The notes under the pieces are model-generated. The model did not search any database and had not been told where the DNA came from. It worked only from the letters and a program-made list of their open reading frames with translations. 64,000 nucleotides of DNA from Ophiosphaerella korrae (taxonomy: Eukaryota; Ascomycota; Dothideomycetes; Pleosporales; Phaeosphaeriaceae), in NCBI GenBank assembly GCA_028456385.1, contig JALNQF010000010.1, forward strand, positions 248,001-312,000, given 5' to 3'. Of the stretch, positions 44,450 to 56,343 are shown piece by piece. The translations under genes and the position numbers were made by a program. Every line of letters begins with the position of its first letter. Positions within the stretch are counted from its first letter, which is position 1.

Positions 44450-45662
44450 ATGGATAACCAAGCGGAGACCAAATTCGTACTCCTGACGCTTATACCTTAT
44501 TCGGCGGCCGCATTGAGATTGGTGTTGAGGATGTTTGCACGGCGCATAACGAAGACGGCCCTTGTGTGGGAAGATTATCTAGCAACTCTTGCCTTCGTAA
44601 GTAGCTTCGTCCTTTTTATAATTATTTACTAACGATTGGCAGGGAACTGGGAGTCTTCTTACATTCATTGGTCTGCAGCGTAAGTACCTCCAGCAGATTG
44701 GACAAAACCACGACTCATCACGGTAGAAATACGATATTGTGTAAGTCCTGATGGACAGTCACACGAAACTCCCGAAAACTATACTTTCGAAGTATTGGTC
44801 GATATATGGGTATTTACAATATCCGTGGGGTTATCAGAATTAGTCATGTTAGGTTGGTATTGGAGAATGTTCTCAACCACTGTCATACGCCGGCCAATCC
44901 AGATTCTCTATGTATTTTGTATTATATGGATGGTCTTGAGAGTAAGTATAAGTTGGTGACGGATAACCTCTTACTAACAACCTCAAGCCCATCATACTCC
45001 TGAAGCAATGCCAGTCGGGTGGTAATCTTTATCCGCACGGCCCTAATCCAGAGCACTGTTGGTCGACTAGTAAAGGGAGCATTCAAACCTTCAAGATCCT
45101 TCACTGGCTCCTCGAAATTTCAATCTTGCTCTGCCCAGTCTACCCGATCTATAAACTGCGGCTCTCAAAGAAGAAGAAAACCGGAGTCGTAATCATGTTC
45201 ATTCCTGGATTGTTAGCTTGCACGATGACATTTTTGGCCATTATCGTCAGCGCCAACCGGCCCGCGCGCATTCCATTACAGTACAAGATTTCAGATCTTA
45301 TAGAATTCATACTGACAGTCTACGAAACCTCTCTTGCCAGTCAGTAATACCCCACTCCTTCAACGTGATCACGCTAACTATCAACAGCATCCTTGCCAAT
45401 CCTTCGGCCGGTATTCCTTGCAATTGGTGGCTTTTTCGATGAATTCAAATCTACTCAACCGCCGCAAACGGATATCCCTCTTGTACAGTTCCATAGCACG
45501 TCAGGGCATCTACGAACTAGGGGGTCGCCGCCTCCATTTGATGATGCACATGCGAGCATGGCGGAGACTTCACAGAGTTCTAGAGTCCCATGCTCTGGCC
45601 CTGAGACGTTATGGGGAGTCCATGTTCGTAGGGACGTCGTCGTACACTATAGCAGACAATAA
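44450..45662 (+). CDS. Fungal rhodopsin-domain (PTH11-related) integral membrane protein
   Basis: Five exons (44450-44596, 44643-44679, 44727-44941, 44988-45339, 45388-45662) give 341 residues with 46-48-nt introns, several having TACTAAC-like branch sites. The frame has several hydrophobic helices: AALRLVLRMFARR with VWEDYLATLAF, then GTGSLLTFIGLQ, then VLVDIWVFTISVGLSELVML, then ILYVFCIIWMVLR, then HWLLEISILLCPVYPIYKL, then VVIMFIPGLLACTMTFLAII. The motif LRLSKKKKTGV and the final ILRPVFLAIGG are typical of the PF20684-type family. The last 70 residues are a cytosolic Ser/Pro-rich tail. Ligand and role are unknown; PTH11 itself is a surface sensor in the rice blast fungus. Confidence 0.82.
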
Positions 45663-45735
45663 GGCTGAGTGTATTCTACAAAGATTACCATTCGCGGAAC
45701 AAGGAGTCACTATATACTAGCCATAATCAAATGTC

Positions 45736-46956
45736 CTAAGCTACTTCAACCATCCGCACTGCATCCTGATACTTCATAACCAACTGCGGCGCCGGCAACG
45801 GCGCAGGAACCTCCACGATACTCCCAGGCTCCACATAACCTCTATACCCATTGACCCTCAATCTCAACTCCCTAGTCTCAGCATACACAACCCCGCGCAT
45901 CATATTCGTGCTGCCCAGCGGCTGGTGTTCCTTGAGCCCATGCCCAGCTATTCACCGTGATACGATCGCCCCACCACGTCCTAAACTCCGGCAGCCAAGA
46001 ACCCTGTGGCGCGAATTCCAGCGTCGCAATCTGCTCAAAGGGCTACTTCTTAAGGATCCCATTCCACGCCAATGTTATCAGCGGGCTGCTCGGTGAGGTC
46101 TTGCAGCATCTGGGCGCAGAAGGAGCATGTTACTTTGTGGGCTTGGTGGAAGGTACGGAGGGATTGGGATATGGCGTTGATGGGGTCGGAGTCTTTGAGC
46201 TCGGATGTTGAGGGCGTTTTTTTTTGCTCTTTGCCCAGCGGAAAGACGCCGTATTTGGCGACGTAGGCGCTGTGACGGTAGGCGGATTGGCTATATTCGG
46301 GCATGGCAACCACTGTAGGTGGCGGTCAGTTTGCGGCTGGATGGTGGTAAGCGTGTGTGATGTACGTACTGTACCGTCGCGGCAGCCGGCCTCCCAAGGT
46401 TGCTACATCGGCATCTACACGTTTCGACTGTTCTTCCGTAAACGTCGGCAAGTCGTTCCAATTGCGCTCGAGCGAGTCCGCAATGTCGTATGTTGTCTGG
46501 GGATCTCGGAGTTCTAGGATAGGATAGTTGTTGAAGATCTAATCCTGCGTCTTTTTGTTTTCTCCCTAGAGCTTCTCACCTCCGGTACCGAAAATTTTCA
46601 TGCCAATGCCGCAGGGTGCTGGCACGTTGCCAGGCACGGTCTTGGGTGTAAGTGACGAGTAGCGCATGATTACGTTGTAGGAACCGGCCTTCTTGAACAT
46701 GCCCTGGGCAGGATGAAAGGAAGATTATCGTGGGTGATGAATTTGCCCATCGCGCACTACGGTTCTTTAGCTGTGTCGATGTTTTCAAATTGCCCATACT
46801 TACGCTTAGATACCTCTTGAATCTTTTCCTTCTCGCCATGTATGTGCCTGTGGCCTTCTTGTCTTGCCCACCTGCTTTGAAAGTGCCACTAGGAACTTTC
46901 CCCCTATGGATATTTTGTATTCTATGGTGGCAAGTTTTAACCTTAATCTCATTCAT
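45736..46956 (-). pseudogene. Catalase-like heme protein (y4iL type), decayed
   Basis: The minus strand reads a recognisable but broken catalase-related protein: GQDKKATGTYM, then YGQFENIDTAKEP, then AQGMFKKAGSYNVIMRYSSL, then CGIGMKIFGTGGEKL, then IFNNYPILELRDPQTTYDIA, then ISQSLRTFHQAHKVT, then PEFRTWWGDRITVNSW, and a tail RGYVEPGSIVEVPAPLPAPQ ending at 45736. In-frame TAG stops lie at 46758-46760, 46566-46568 and 46539-46541, each where the family has Trp (EP-W-CAMG, KL-W-GENK, QD-W-IFNN, by recollection). One more TAG and about three one-base shifts follow. Intron positions cannot be set reliably. The gene lies directly beside the RIP-affected Tc1 element. Confidence 0.75.
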
Positions 46957-47111
46957 TTGAATTATAGTTTTGTGGATTTATCACTGCAATATCGGTTATT
47001 CCTCAAGCCAGACATATAATGCTTTCAGGCAACATTGTAGAAACCTTTGCTTCGCTGAAACAACTACAATTAACTTACATCTTGCCGACAGTTGTGCTTC
47101 CCCATATAATA

Positions 47112-47136
47112 CTGTCACTCCGCAAAAGTTTGGAAC
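47112..47136 (+). repeat. Tc1 element terminal inverted repeat, low-coordinate end
   Basis: Begins CTGTCACTCCGCAAAAGTTT right after a TA. The other copy is at 48436-48460 on the opposite strand, with differences clustered at positions 5-9. Confidence 0.85.
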
Positions 47137-47248
47137 AGCGTGGCACGTGCGCGCCCAACACGAGATTAACGCCTCATTGTTTACAACCACCCACCACTCA
47201 AAATTATATAGAAAATCGGGTTTTTTTATGTATTTGAAGATGATTGAA

Positions 47249-48442
47249 TCAGTATTTAGTCTGCCAGCCTCGCGCGCGCCTACAAGCTTCAATCCTCCTC
47301 GGCATACTCATGATGAGCTTGCGTATAAGCGTACCTGGTATACGCCGCCAGCACTCCTTCAACGCGCCGCAGAAGCCCTCCCACTCCTCTTTAGCTTGTG
47401 AGGAGTTATTATATTGTGGGTAGTGCTTATGCATTATCTTCTTAAGATGCCACCAGAGGTGCTCAATTAGGTTGAGATCAGGTGAGTAAGGTGGCCAGGT
47501 TATAGGTGTGATGCAGTGTTGAGCCATCCATCTCATCGTTGCGCGCGAGGTGTGTATGCGCGCGTTATCCTGCATGAAAAGCTAAGACCGCCGCCAGTTA
47601 GGCAGTAGGCCTCTACAAATAGCTTTAATGTAACTTTTGCTGGAGTAGCCACGTCGTCGTGCATGCTCATCTCTCTCCATAATAACGACTGGACTGCGGC
47701 GCGGTCTACTAAGTTCATCTAGCCATATAGATGCCTATACTATCTGGGCAGGGCGCTGATGGACGTCAACCTTAGTTATCATCTCTGGCTTCCACTTCTC
47801 CTACGGGAACCGAAAACACCACTTACGGTTGTGGCCAGAGCCCTTCTAAAGAGAGTACTCATCTGAGAATTTGAGTGTACGCGAGTGCCACTAAAAGTAG
47901 CGATACTGTCGACAGAACTGCCAGCGTTTCTAAGCATAGATAGGCTTGAGTTTTAGTCGCTTTTTGCAGCGGTGATTAGTGAGGTTATAACCTTTAAGGT
48001 AGCGGTATAGTGTATCGTGGCTAGGTGGCTTCGAACGAGTCCTATCTGCTGCTACAAATACGGCGGCTTCAGCAAGCTCTAAATACTCTAGCTTTGGCTG
48101 TGCGCGAGCCTTGCGATAGATGAGCTTCTTCTGACGTAGCAATAGTATAGGTGGACGGCCACTGCGAGGTTTATCTTTGACGTTGCCTGTTTCGTGGTAC
48201 TTTTTTATAATCTTGCTCACAGCTGAGTGTGCACAGTTGAACTGCCTTGCAGCTTTAGAGTGCCCTGCACCAGCTAATACCATCCCAACAATCTGGTTGC
48301 GTGACTCCAGACTAATATTTGACCTTCTGCGAGCATTTCCATCTATCTCTTGTCCGAATTGGCGCGGTGTAGCCATAGTTGTGGTAGGTTGAAGTGATGA
48401 GGTTGTTTGGAGGTGCACGGTGAGTTGAGCTTGGCGTTCCAA
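47249..48442 (-). pseudogene. Tc1/mariner transposase with six in-frame TAG codons
   Basis: One frame runs from 48442 to 47249 without any shift. The N-terminal helix-turn-helix reads RNQIVGMVLAGAGHSKAARQ and KIIKKYHETGNVKDKPRSGR. The catalytic triad is FSDE, MQDNARIHTS and LNLIEHLWWH, with 34 residues between the last two acidic residues (DD34E). The frame has TAG at 47930, 47891, 47846, 47801, 47735 and 47582 (first coordinate of each) and no TAA or TGA. From memory of related proteins, these sites are Gln (CAG) and Trp (TGG) codons, both of which become TAG by C-to-T change at CpA on one or the other strand, the RIP pattern. The active start may be the inner MATPRQFG. Confidence 0.9.
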
Positions 48443-48460
48443 ACTTTTGCGCTAGTACAG
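48436..48460 (-). repeat. Tc1 element terminal inverted repeat, high-coordinate end
   Basis: Read on the minus strand it begins CTGTACTAGCGCAAAAGTTT and is followed on the plus strand by TA. Confidence 0.85.
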
Positions 48461-48462
48461 TA

Positions 48463-48923
48463 TTCTTTGTAAGATACATATTTCGTTGTGTGAAAAGAGT
48501 GCGGGGTAGTATCCATCGGCATTAATAATTCCAATTCTTCAAGCCTCCTTGTGATGCCGGAAGCTACTCCGAATGATAGTTCCCGCTTCCGGCAAGCATA
48601 ATGGTTCGATTTGGGGGATATGAGATTGTTGCGCAGCCAATGATACTAGAGATATATTGGCGATCCCACTAACGCCACTTCTCCACTTTCCACACCTACG
48701 TCATTACTGAAATGCACGGGTAGTGAACGAGATGTGATGATTTGCAAGAGTAGAACCTTCTTAAATTTAGCTTAACTATGCGCTGTATCATATGGCCGCA
48801 CCGCCGGCATGTTGCGAACTGCCATGCTTTCGCGTTGCACCATTTTTGTTTGGATATAAGCCTAGACAACTGTAAAGAACTCTGGCGCTGGCGTTGTGAA
48901 TCTTGTAATTTTCTTGTATACAC
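48463..48923. other. intergenic
   Basis: Between the Tc1 element and the RWD gene 3' end. No gene is seen. Confidence 0.45.
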
Positions 48924-49646
48924 TCACTTGATCCCTACCGCCTTCAAAAACTCTTGTTTCTGCCTTGACCCTGTTGCAAGTTCATCATGCTGGCCGCCAC
49001 TTATTTCAATAGCTTTAACAACCTCTGCCATTGTCTCTACTTCCTTGACGCCCTTTCTATGTTTGAATTGCCAGAGTTCTTCTTCTTCCAAGCGAATTTG
49101 GAAGGCTTGCCAGTTTTCTGCCTTGAGTGTGTTGACATGCTCGTTGACTGCCGACGAGGATCCGCTGAAGATCATGATGCCTGGATATCCTGGTTTGGTG
49201 ATGCCAACAAGTGCGGTAGGTGATAAGGCGAGTTTGCGTTTGGTGAGTGCCAAAAGGTGGTGTAGCCAGATGATTACCGTCTTCATCGCATCTGGTTGAA
49301 TGGTAGGACCAGATTTCCTGGGTAATAGAGTCGTGTCTTGGGTATTGAGGACTTGCTGGAATGCTGCAATGATGGCATCCAGAGCTTCGTCCCCTTCTAT
49401 AAGGCCTAGTTGCTCGATTGTCTCCTTGGTGGTTGTGCGAATATCATTTTTCGATGAGTCGCTTGCTGCAATTACATCCGGCACGCCAGATTCAGGGTAG
49501 TTTTCGGGAAGGCGTAATTGCAGCAGAGCACCATCCTGTGTGAATTTGAGCTCGCGTGCTTTGGGTATGTAGCTCACTTGCTCGGGATACATGGCATTAA
49601 GGAGCTCCAACTCTATTCCAAGACGAGACAGTTCGTGTTCTAACAT
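48924..49646 (-). CDS. RWD-domain protein (RWDD2-like, with DUF1115-type C-terminus)
   Basis: A single exon of 240 residues. The RWD domain has IELELLNAMYPEQVSYIPKA, then LQLRLPENYPESGVPDVIAA, with the Y-P-x-x-x-P element typical of RWD folds. The C-terminal half (ITKPGYPGIMIFSGSSSAVN, then WQAFQIRLEEEELWQFKHRK) resembles the DUF1115/Prp3 C-terminal domain found with RWD in RWDD2 proteins. RWD domains bind ubiquitin-conjugating enzymes or other partners. The cellular role of this group is unclear. The start at 49646 is the first ATG and gives a full-length RWD domain. Confidence 0.85.
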   Translation of the reverse strand: MLEHELSRLGIELELLNAMYPEQVSYIPKARELKFTQDGALLQLRLPENYPESGVPDVIAASDSSKNDIRTTTKETIEQLGLIEGDEALDAIIAAFQQVLNTQDTTLLPRKSGPTIQPDAMKTVIIWLHHLLALTKRKLALSPTALVGITKPGYPGIMIFSGSSSAVNEHVNTLKAENWQAFQIRLEEEELWQFKHRKGVKEVETMAEVVKAIEISGGQHDELATGSRQKQEFLKAVGIK

Positions 49647-50976
49647 GATGGACAGACCCGTAGACTGCTAGGCAGAGCAGAAAGATCCGTGCTGGATTTT
49701 GTATATACTATTGTGATGGGTGGTCCATATGATGGGGTCCCACTCGAGTCATGGTTCTGAACCATGCAGACCTCATTTTTTGGCTTTTAGAAATTCATAA
49801 TGTACTCCGCGTTTATTGGATGTTACAAATTAGCGCTTCCCTGTACAACCTGACGTTAAATCGGGGATTCCAGCATTGATGGGTCTGTGCACAAGCACAT
49901 TGCATGCGACGGATCCATCGGAGGAGGGCAATGCAACGAAGTTAGTGAAGGGCTGTGCATGGAACAAAATGCGTGTTCAGCCAAGCAGTGTGAGATAATA
50001 ATAAAACATGAGGCGTGGGAGCTTATCTAAAAATCTATCAGGTAGCGTCACATGCGATAGGTGAAGATTGAACTAGATAAATAGCGCGCGGAATTGACCA
50101 TGCAGCACAATTGGTGTCCCAGATCCGACGTAAGAGAAGATAAGGGCTGTGATGTTATGATAATTTGCCAGAAGTGAGGACGGTTCCTCAAATCAATTGG
50201 GAATGGTACCGACAGTACCTCGATACGTAAGCGCTAAACCACATGCAGCTTCAGGAGGACGCAACGCAGTGTGATTTGATGGAGATATTCCTCAAGCCTC
50301 AAGGCGAACTGCCGTGAGCCGTGGCAGAGAGATTGGCGAGCTGGCTGCTTTGAAACCCACTCGTATGAAACGAGTAAGTTGGTAGCGGGATAAGGTAAGG
50401 TTTGGATGGCCTCAAGACGTGGTCGTTTCCCCGGTGATAAGACCGAAAGCTGAACTATATCCACACCTATGGCGGTATGGTGAAACAAAAGCAAGTCCCC
50501 GAGGGCGATGAATGCTTCTCGCAGACGAGGCAGCACATATGACACGTCGCCGCACCGGCGGCAGGTGGTGTAAGAACAAAGGTGGTGCTGAGCGTGATGC
50601 ATGTGGTGTTCGTGAAACTAAAGTTGCCTGATTAGGCTAGGCCCTCACGCGGAACGGTCGCGCCTGGCTTTCTCGTGTGCATGAGGCCGAAAGGAGCGAC
50701 AAAGCGAGCAAGACAGGTCAATGACTCCAAAGACGGCCGGGGCATCTCTTGTACATAGACGGCACACGCGCTTTGCCTCCCGCTCCGACCACGTGCAAAC
50801 ATTGCCGGTGCGAGCTTCCCAACTCCGCCCAGCACACCAAGACGCACCCCAGCAACCGTCCGCCTGGCTTCACTCGCTTTGGCCATCTCTACCCGCCCTC
50901 TGGTCCGGCCAAACCGTCCAGATCCCCTCTTGAGTCTCCAGACAAGCCCTGGCTGGCCATACCACCACCGCTCACC
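49647..50976. other. divergent intergenic region
   Basis: 1.3 kb between the RWD gene start and the CAC2 start. A minus-strand frame at 50234-50602 has no motif. The 250 bases upstream of CAC2 are CT-rich, as in many ascomycete promoters. Confidence 0.4.
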
Positions 50977-53508
50977 ATGAAGGCTGCTCCCCTGCTGGTG
51001 TCATGGCACAATGAGAACGCACCCATATATTCTGCCCACTTCGAGCCTCATGGCAAAGGACGGCTGGCAACCGCCGGCGGCGACAACAACGTCAGGGTGC
51101 GAGCTTGTGCAGGTCGACGTATACTAGACAGCAATGCTGACAACTGTGCAGCTCTGGAGCGTCGAGAACCATGGCGAAGAACGCAAAGTCACGTATCTCT
51201 CCACTCTCGTCAAACACACTCAGGCCGTCAACGTAGTCCGATGGTGTCCGCGAGGTGCGTGGCTCCCCAAGATGGCTCGACAGAGCAGCTGCTGACCAAT
51301 TCCAGGCGAGATGCTGGCCACGGCGGGTGACGACGGCAACATCCTGCTCTGGGTTCCTGCAGACTCGCACACGGCGCACACAAACTTCGAGGAAGGACTC
51401 GAGGACAAAGAGTCATGGCGAGTCAAGGCCATGTGCAGATCCATGGGCTCTGAGATCTATGACCTGGCCTGGTCTCCAGACGGCGTCTTCTTCATTACTG
51501 GCAGCATGGACAACATCGCTCGCATTTACAACGCTCAGACAGGTACAGCCCAACGCCCACCACACCAGCAATTCTCTTACTCAAAGTCACGCAGGAAGCA
51601 TCGTACGCCAGATTGCCGAGCATAACCACTATGTGCAAGGTGTGGCATGGGACCCGCTGAACGAATACATTGCAACCCAGTCGTCGGACCGATCCGTGCA
51701 TATCTACACCTTGAAGAACAAAGATGGCCAATTCTCGCTTGGGCAGCCCAGCAAGGTGACCAAGATGGATCTCCCTGCACGACGGGTATCATCCAATAGT
51801 CCTGCACCACCTGACTTCGGTGGCCGAGCTTCGTTCGTGGCCGATGCAACTCTTGCAATTGGATCTCCTGTCCCTTCAATGCCTGGAACTCCACAATCTT
51901 TGGCCATACCCGCAATGCATCCTCCTCCAACGTCACACAGTCGCCGCTCCTCATTTGGATCATCCCCTTCCATGCGCCGGTCGGCTTCCCCTGCTCCGTC
52001 TATGCCTTTACCCGCAGTCATGCCAAATTCTCCTAGTTTGAACAGTTTAGGCACGCTCGGAGTCCGCAACGCCCCCATTTACTTCAACGAGACCCTCACT
52101 TCGTTTTTTAGGCGATTGACTTTCGCCCCGGATGGCAGCCTGCTCTTCACGCCAGCCGGCCAGTACAAAACCCTCCATCCATCCATTAACGAGGCGAAAC
52201 CAACCGAAGACATCACCAATACAGTCTATATCTATACTCGAGCCGGCCTCAACAAACCCCCCGTCGCTTTTCTCCCGGGCCATAAGAAGCCTTCTGTATC
52301 TGTTCGGTGTTCCCCAATTTACTACACTATACGCCAGAATGCGTTTCCAACGAAACAGATTACCATTGATACTTCGCACGATGATGATATTCCGTCATTG
52401 CCAGAACCTATCATGCCCTCCAGAACACCTGTATCGCACTCATCAATGGACCCGCCTCCTGTTACCAGTGCACCATCACCATCACCAAGCATGTCAGCAC
52501 CGTCACCCAAACCTACAGAGAGCGACAACGGTACCTCCGCAGGGCCCCCAGCTGGACCCACGCCCGCATTCAGTCTTCCATACCGCATGATCTATGCGGT
52601 GGCGACGCAAGATGCTATCCACATTTACGACACGCAGCAACAGAAGCCGTTGTGCATTGTTAGCAACCTTCACTTTGCTACCTTTACCGACATTACTTGG
52701 TATGTCGAGAAGGGCTAAAATATAGTTTGACTTTTGCTAACATGGTTGTAGGTCGAATGATGGATCTACGCTACTAATGACATCGTCAGATGGATTTTGC
52801 TCGGCCGTAACATTTGCACCTGGTGAACTAGGAGAGAAGTACGTCGGACCTCTAGCTGCACATAGCCGGCAGCATTCTACCCCGGCTGCAATCAACACGA
52901 CAGCCTCACAGTCGAATCATTCGACTCCCACTCCAACGCCAACCACTGGAAGCATGTCAGGGACTATAACCGCAACAGCAGCGCCAATGCAGCGGCAGCC
53001 ATCGGCCGGGTTTCCTGCCTCGCCAAGCTCCTTCATTCCTGCAAGACCCGGCAGCCCGACTCGAAGCAATTCAGTATCGAGTATTGCTACTGCAGCTTCC
53101 TTTGCTCCTAGCGCTGGAGACTCGAACAGCATGAATGCACCCACGCCTGCAATGTCATCAGTACCTAGCCTGGTGGCAACCAACTCAGGGCCAGTGCCGA
53201 TGTGGACACCCCCATTGACACCCGCCCATGGTCAAGGAGGCACACATAGCGCAAGCAGCTCTGTCAGTGGTATTCCAAACATGAGTAATATGGGACGACG
53301 AGAAAGCGAGAGGAGTGAATCAGATCGAGACGAAGTACAGACCAGCCCGAGAAAGCGAGAGCTTCATACTGTACTTGAGGTAGAGGAGGGCCGCGACAGC
53401 AAGAAAAGGCGGATTGCGCCTATACCAGTCCCACTTGGAGGAGAGAGCGATAGCGTGATTATGAGTACTGAGGAAAACACGCCAACACCAACGCCTGGCC
53501 CCCAGTAG
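50977..53508 (+). CDS. CAC2: Chromatin assembly factor 1 p60-type WD40 subunit
   Basis: Five exons (50977-51096, 51152-51254, 51306-51542, 51595-52699, 52752-53508) give 773 residues with all junctions in phase. The N-terminal WD40 repeats match CAF-1 subunit B: WHNENAPIYSAHFEPHGKGR with LATAGGDNNVRLW, then HTQAVNVVRWCPRGEMLATA, then SEIYDLAWSPDGVFFITGSM, then HNHYVQGVAWDPLNEYIATQ with SSDRSVHIY. Two more repeats follow after a Ser/Pro-rich insertion (FFRRLTFAPDGSLLFTPAGQ, ITWSNDGSTLLMTSSDGFCS). The C-terminus is Ser/Thr/Pro-rich and ends with a basic patch SPRKRELHTVLE and KKRRIAPIPVP. The protein deposits H3-H4 on replicated DNA. Confidence 0.93.
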
Positions 53509-54448
53509 TCCACACCCTCAATGTTTCTGGTTCATCTTGCTTCCGCCATTTCATGCACGGCGTCTAAGATACCTACTTCGGCGCTATGTATTAATTGTTG
53601 CCCTTTCGGTATTCATACAATGGGATATTCCTTGGTAATGGCGTTTCGATAGTGCTGGGCATTTCCTCGATTATCTCACCTGAGGGTTGACCTGTATGAA
53701 GGTATGTGTTATATGTTTATAAGATAGTCTAGTCCCGCTGTTCAAAGGCATGGTCTATTTTAGGTATTATAATAGCTATGGCCAGTGTGTTACTGTTTAC
53801 TCGACTTGGTCGATCCTAGAGCAGCTACGAGTCCCTAACCAACGAGAGACTGCTGAACAGGCTTGGTAAACATCGTGAGAGACTCCGAGCCAAGAAACGC
53901 TTCAATGTGAATCCACGATCAACAACGCATCCCGTGTTTCCATGGCCGAATCCATGCACAGCGATGGGCGAATAACGCGGCTTCCTTTTATCGTGTCGGG
54001 TTTGTCCTAGCCGACAGCCTAGCCATGTGGACGGCTCGGCAGCTTACCAAGAGATGCCCAGGAACGATCGCCCCTCCATTCAGTGTAACCTAACGTCGAC
54101 TAGCCAATAAACAGCCACACCGACTCGACGACGTCCCACCTTGCCGTGATCCTCGGTTCGACACAACTGGGATGCTGCGTGGGGAGGATGCAACGCAACA
54201 TTGGATAACGCTGAAAAGTACTTAAAGCACGGACAGCAGTGTCTTGAAGCAGCACTCTCTCCGCTTATTTTATTATCTCTGCGCAGATTTTGTGTCGTAG
54301 ATATTTTTTGGTTTGTCGAGGCCGCAAGTGTACATGTGGGGCTTAACAGTAACCATACCGAGGCGCAGGACTAGACCAACGACTGAACGTCAGCTACAAG
54401 TGGTAGAACAACGGTTTTTGGAAGAAAGAATCTTTGTGCATAACCACC
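53509..54448. other. intergenic
   Basis: Between CAC2 and the transporter gene. No coding frame of interest. It contains the CAC2 3' region and the transporter promoter. Confidence 0.45.
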
Positions 54449-56343
54449 ATGGCACCTACACTTTCCACCGACCGCAAACCGTCCGTTGAGGATAAACGAG
54501 TGTTGCAAGATCACGATGTGGGAATCAGCGAGGTAGCGAGCATAGGCAAAGGCGACATCCTCCAACTCGAACATACGGATCCCATCCTCAATGCCAAGAT
54601 GCACCTAGTCAATAACGCCATTGACGAGATTGGTTTCACAACCTATCAGTGGAAGCGTATGTGTTACCTTGTATACCTGAAATCATCAAGCGAAAACCTG
54701 CATGGTCTAACGGTGTAGTAATAGTATTTGTCCTCAATGGCTTCGGGTACGCTGTTGATTCGCTTATTCTCTTGATACAATCTATCATCGCGGGCCAGGC
54801 GGCGCTCGAATTCAGTCCTGGGTACCCAAATGGATTGACGATAGCGGCGTACGTGGGCATGTTGGTTGGCGCGCTGTTCTGGGGTCTCACCGCAGACATC
54901 ATGGGGCGCAAGATTGCGTTCAACGTCTCGTTGATCATTTGCAGCATTTTCGCGATTGTCGCGGGTGCTGCGCCGAATTGGGAGGTCTTGGGCCTGTTTG
55001 TGAGTCTGAGCGCATTCGGAGGAGGTGGAAATCTGGTCTTGGATACTGCCGTGTTTCTGGAATATGTGAGTTTGAAAGATTGGAGAGGATGGTGGTGGCT
55101 ACTAATCACGCCAAAAGCTACCGTCCTATCGCCAATGGATGCTCACTTTAATGGCCGCTTGGTGGGGTATGTACAGTCTGCCTTCGAGTTGTGTCCTGTG
55201 AAGGCCAAGCCCACGTGATGGCAATATGGCTGACACCCAAAGGTATCGGCCAACTCATCGCGGGCTTCTTCGCCTGGGCCTTTATCCCTAGATTCTCCTG
55301 CAAAGATCCGGCTAACTACCCCGACGCCGCACCATGCACAAAGTCCAACAACCAGGGGTGGCGCTACGTGTGGTACACCTCAGGTTCCCTCGTCTTCGTT
55401 ATGTCCATCGCCCGCATAACCATCATCCGGCTCAAAGAAACGCCCAAGTTCCTCGTCGGCGAAGGCCGCGACGCAGAATGCGTGGAAACGCTCCAATTCA
55501 TCGCAACAAAGTACAACCGCCCATGCAGCCTGACCCTCGACCAAATGCAAGCCTGCGGCCAGATCGACACGCGCGCCACCCAAGGCAAAAGCAAATGGGG
55601 CCTGGGCGGCGTAGGCGCACACATCAAGGGCCTGTACTCCACCAAACGCATCGGCATCTCGACCAGCCTCATCTGGCTCTCATGGACGCTCATCGGCCTC
55701 GCGTACCCGCTGTACAACGTCTTCTTGCCCAAGTATCTCGAGTCGCGCGGCGCCAAGTTCGGCGAGCCCAGCCCGAATATTACCTGGCGGAACTACACGC
55801 TGGTGAATTTCAGCGGCATTTGGGGGCCTGTGTTGGCTGGGTGGATGTGCGGGACGCGGCTGGGGAGGAAGTACACAATGGTAGTTGGCGCGCTGGTTAC
55901 CATGGCGTTTTTCTTCGCGTACACGCAGGTTAGGACCGCGACGCAGAATGTAAGTTTTGCTGGGCTCATGGAAATTACCATGGGCATTCATGTGCTAACG
56001 GAGAGAAAACAGGTTGCCTTTACGTGCGTCATCAACTTTTGCCTCAACATCTACTACGGCACGCTCTACGCCTACACGCCAGAAGTGCTCCCCAGCGCAC
56101 ACCGCGGGACGGGCAACGGCATCGCCATTGGGTGGAATCGCATCATGGGCATTTTGAGCGCTGTCATTGCGACTGTTTCGGATGTAAGTGTTTGTAGAGG
56201 TTGGAGTGTGCTGCAGGCATGATGCTGATGAACGGTAGACGGGCACCGCTGTGCCTATTTATATCTGTGCTGCGTTGTACATCCTCATGGCAGGCATTGC
56301 AGCCGTGTTTCCGTTCGAGCCGTATGGGAGGCGAAGCTCGTGA
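54449..56343 (+). CDS. Major facilitator superfamily transporter (SV2/sugar-type)
   Basis: Six exons (54449-54656, 54725-55065, 55118-55166, 55243-55949, 56013-56183, 56239-56343) give 526 residues and about 12 membrane helices. The N-terminal cytosolic part is followed by the first helices with YVGMLVGALFWGLTADIMGR, which includes the G-x-x-x-D-x-x-G-R loop of the superfamily. Then come PSYRQWMLTLMAAWWGIGQL and, after a loop of about 60 residues with KETPKFLVGEGRDAE, a C-terminal half with CGTRLGRKYTMVVGA, TPEVLPSAHRGTGNGIAIGW, and an end FPFEPYGRRSS. The P-E-x-x-P-x-x-x-R-G-T-G-x-G motif is typical of the sugar/synaptic-vesicle-2 type. The substrate is unknown. Confidence 0.88.

Larger units (their letters stand above)
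47110..48462 (-). mobile_element. Tc1/mariner DNA transposon, complete but inactivated
   Basis: The element spans 47112-48460 (1349 bp), starts CTGT and ends ACAG, and is flanked by TA on both sides (47110-47111 and 48461-48462), the usual target duplication. The ends carry 25-bp inverted repeats with 20 of 25 identical bases. It encodes a DD34E transposase on the minus strand. Size, ends and protein resemble the Molly/Pixie elements of Parastagonospora. Confidence 0.9.
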
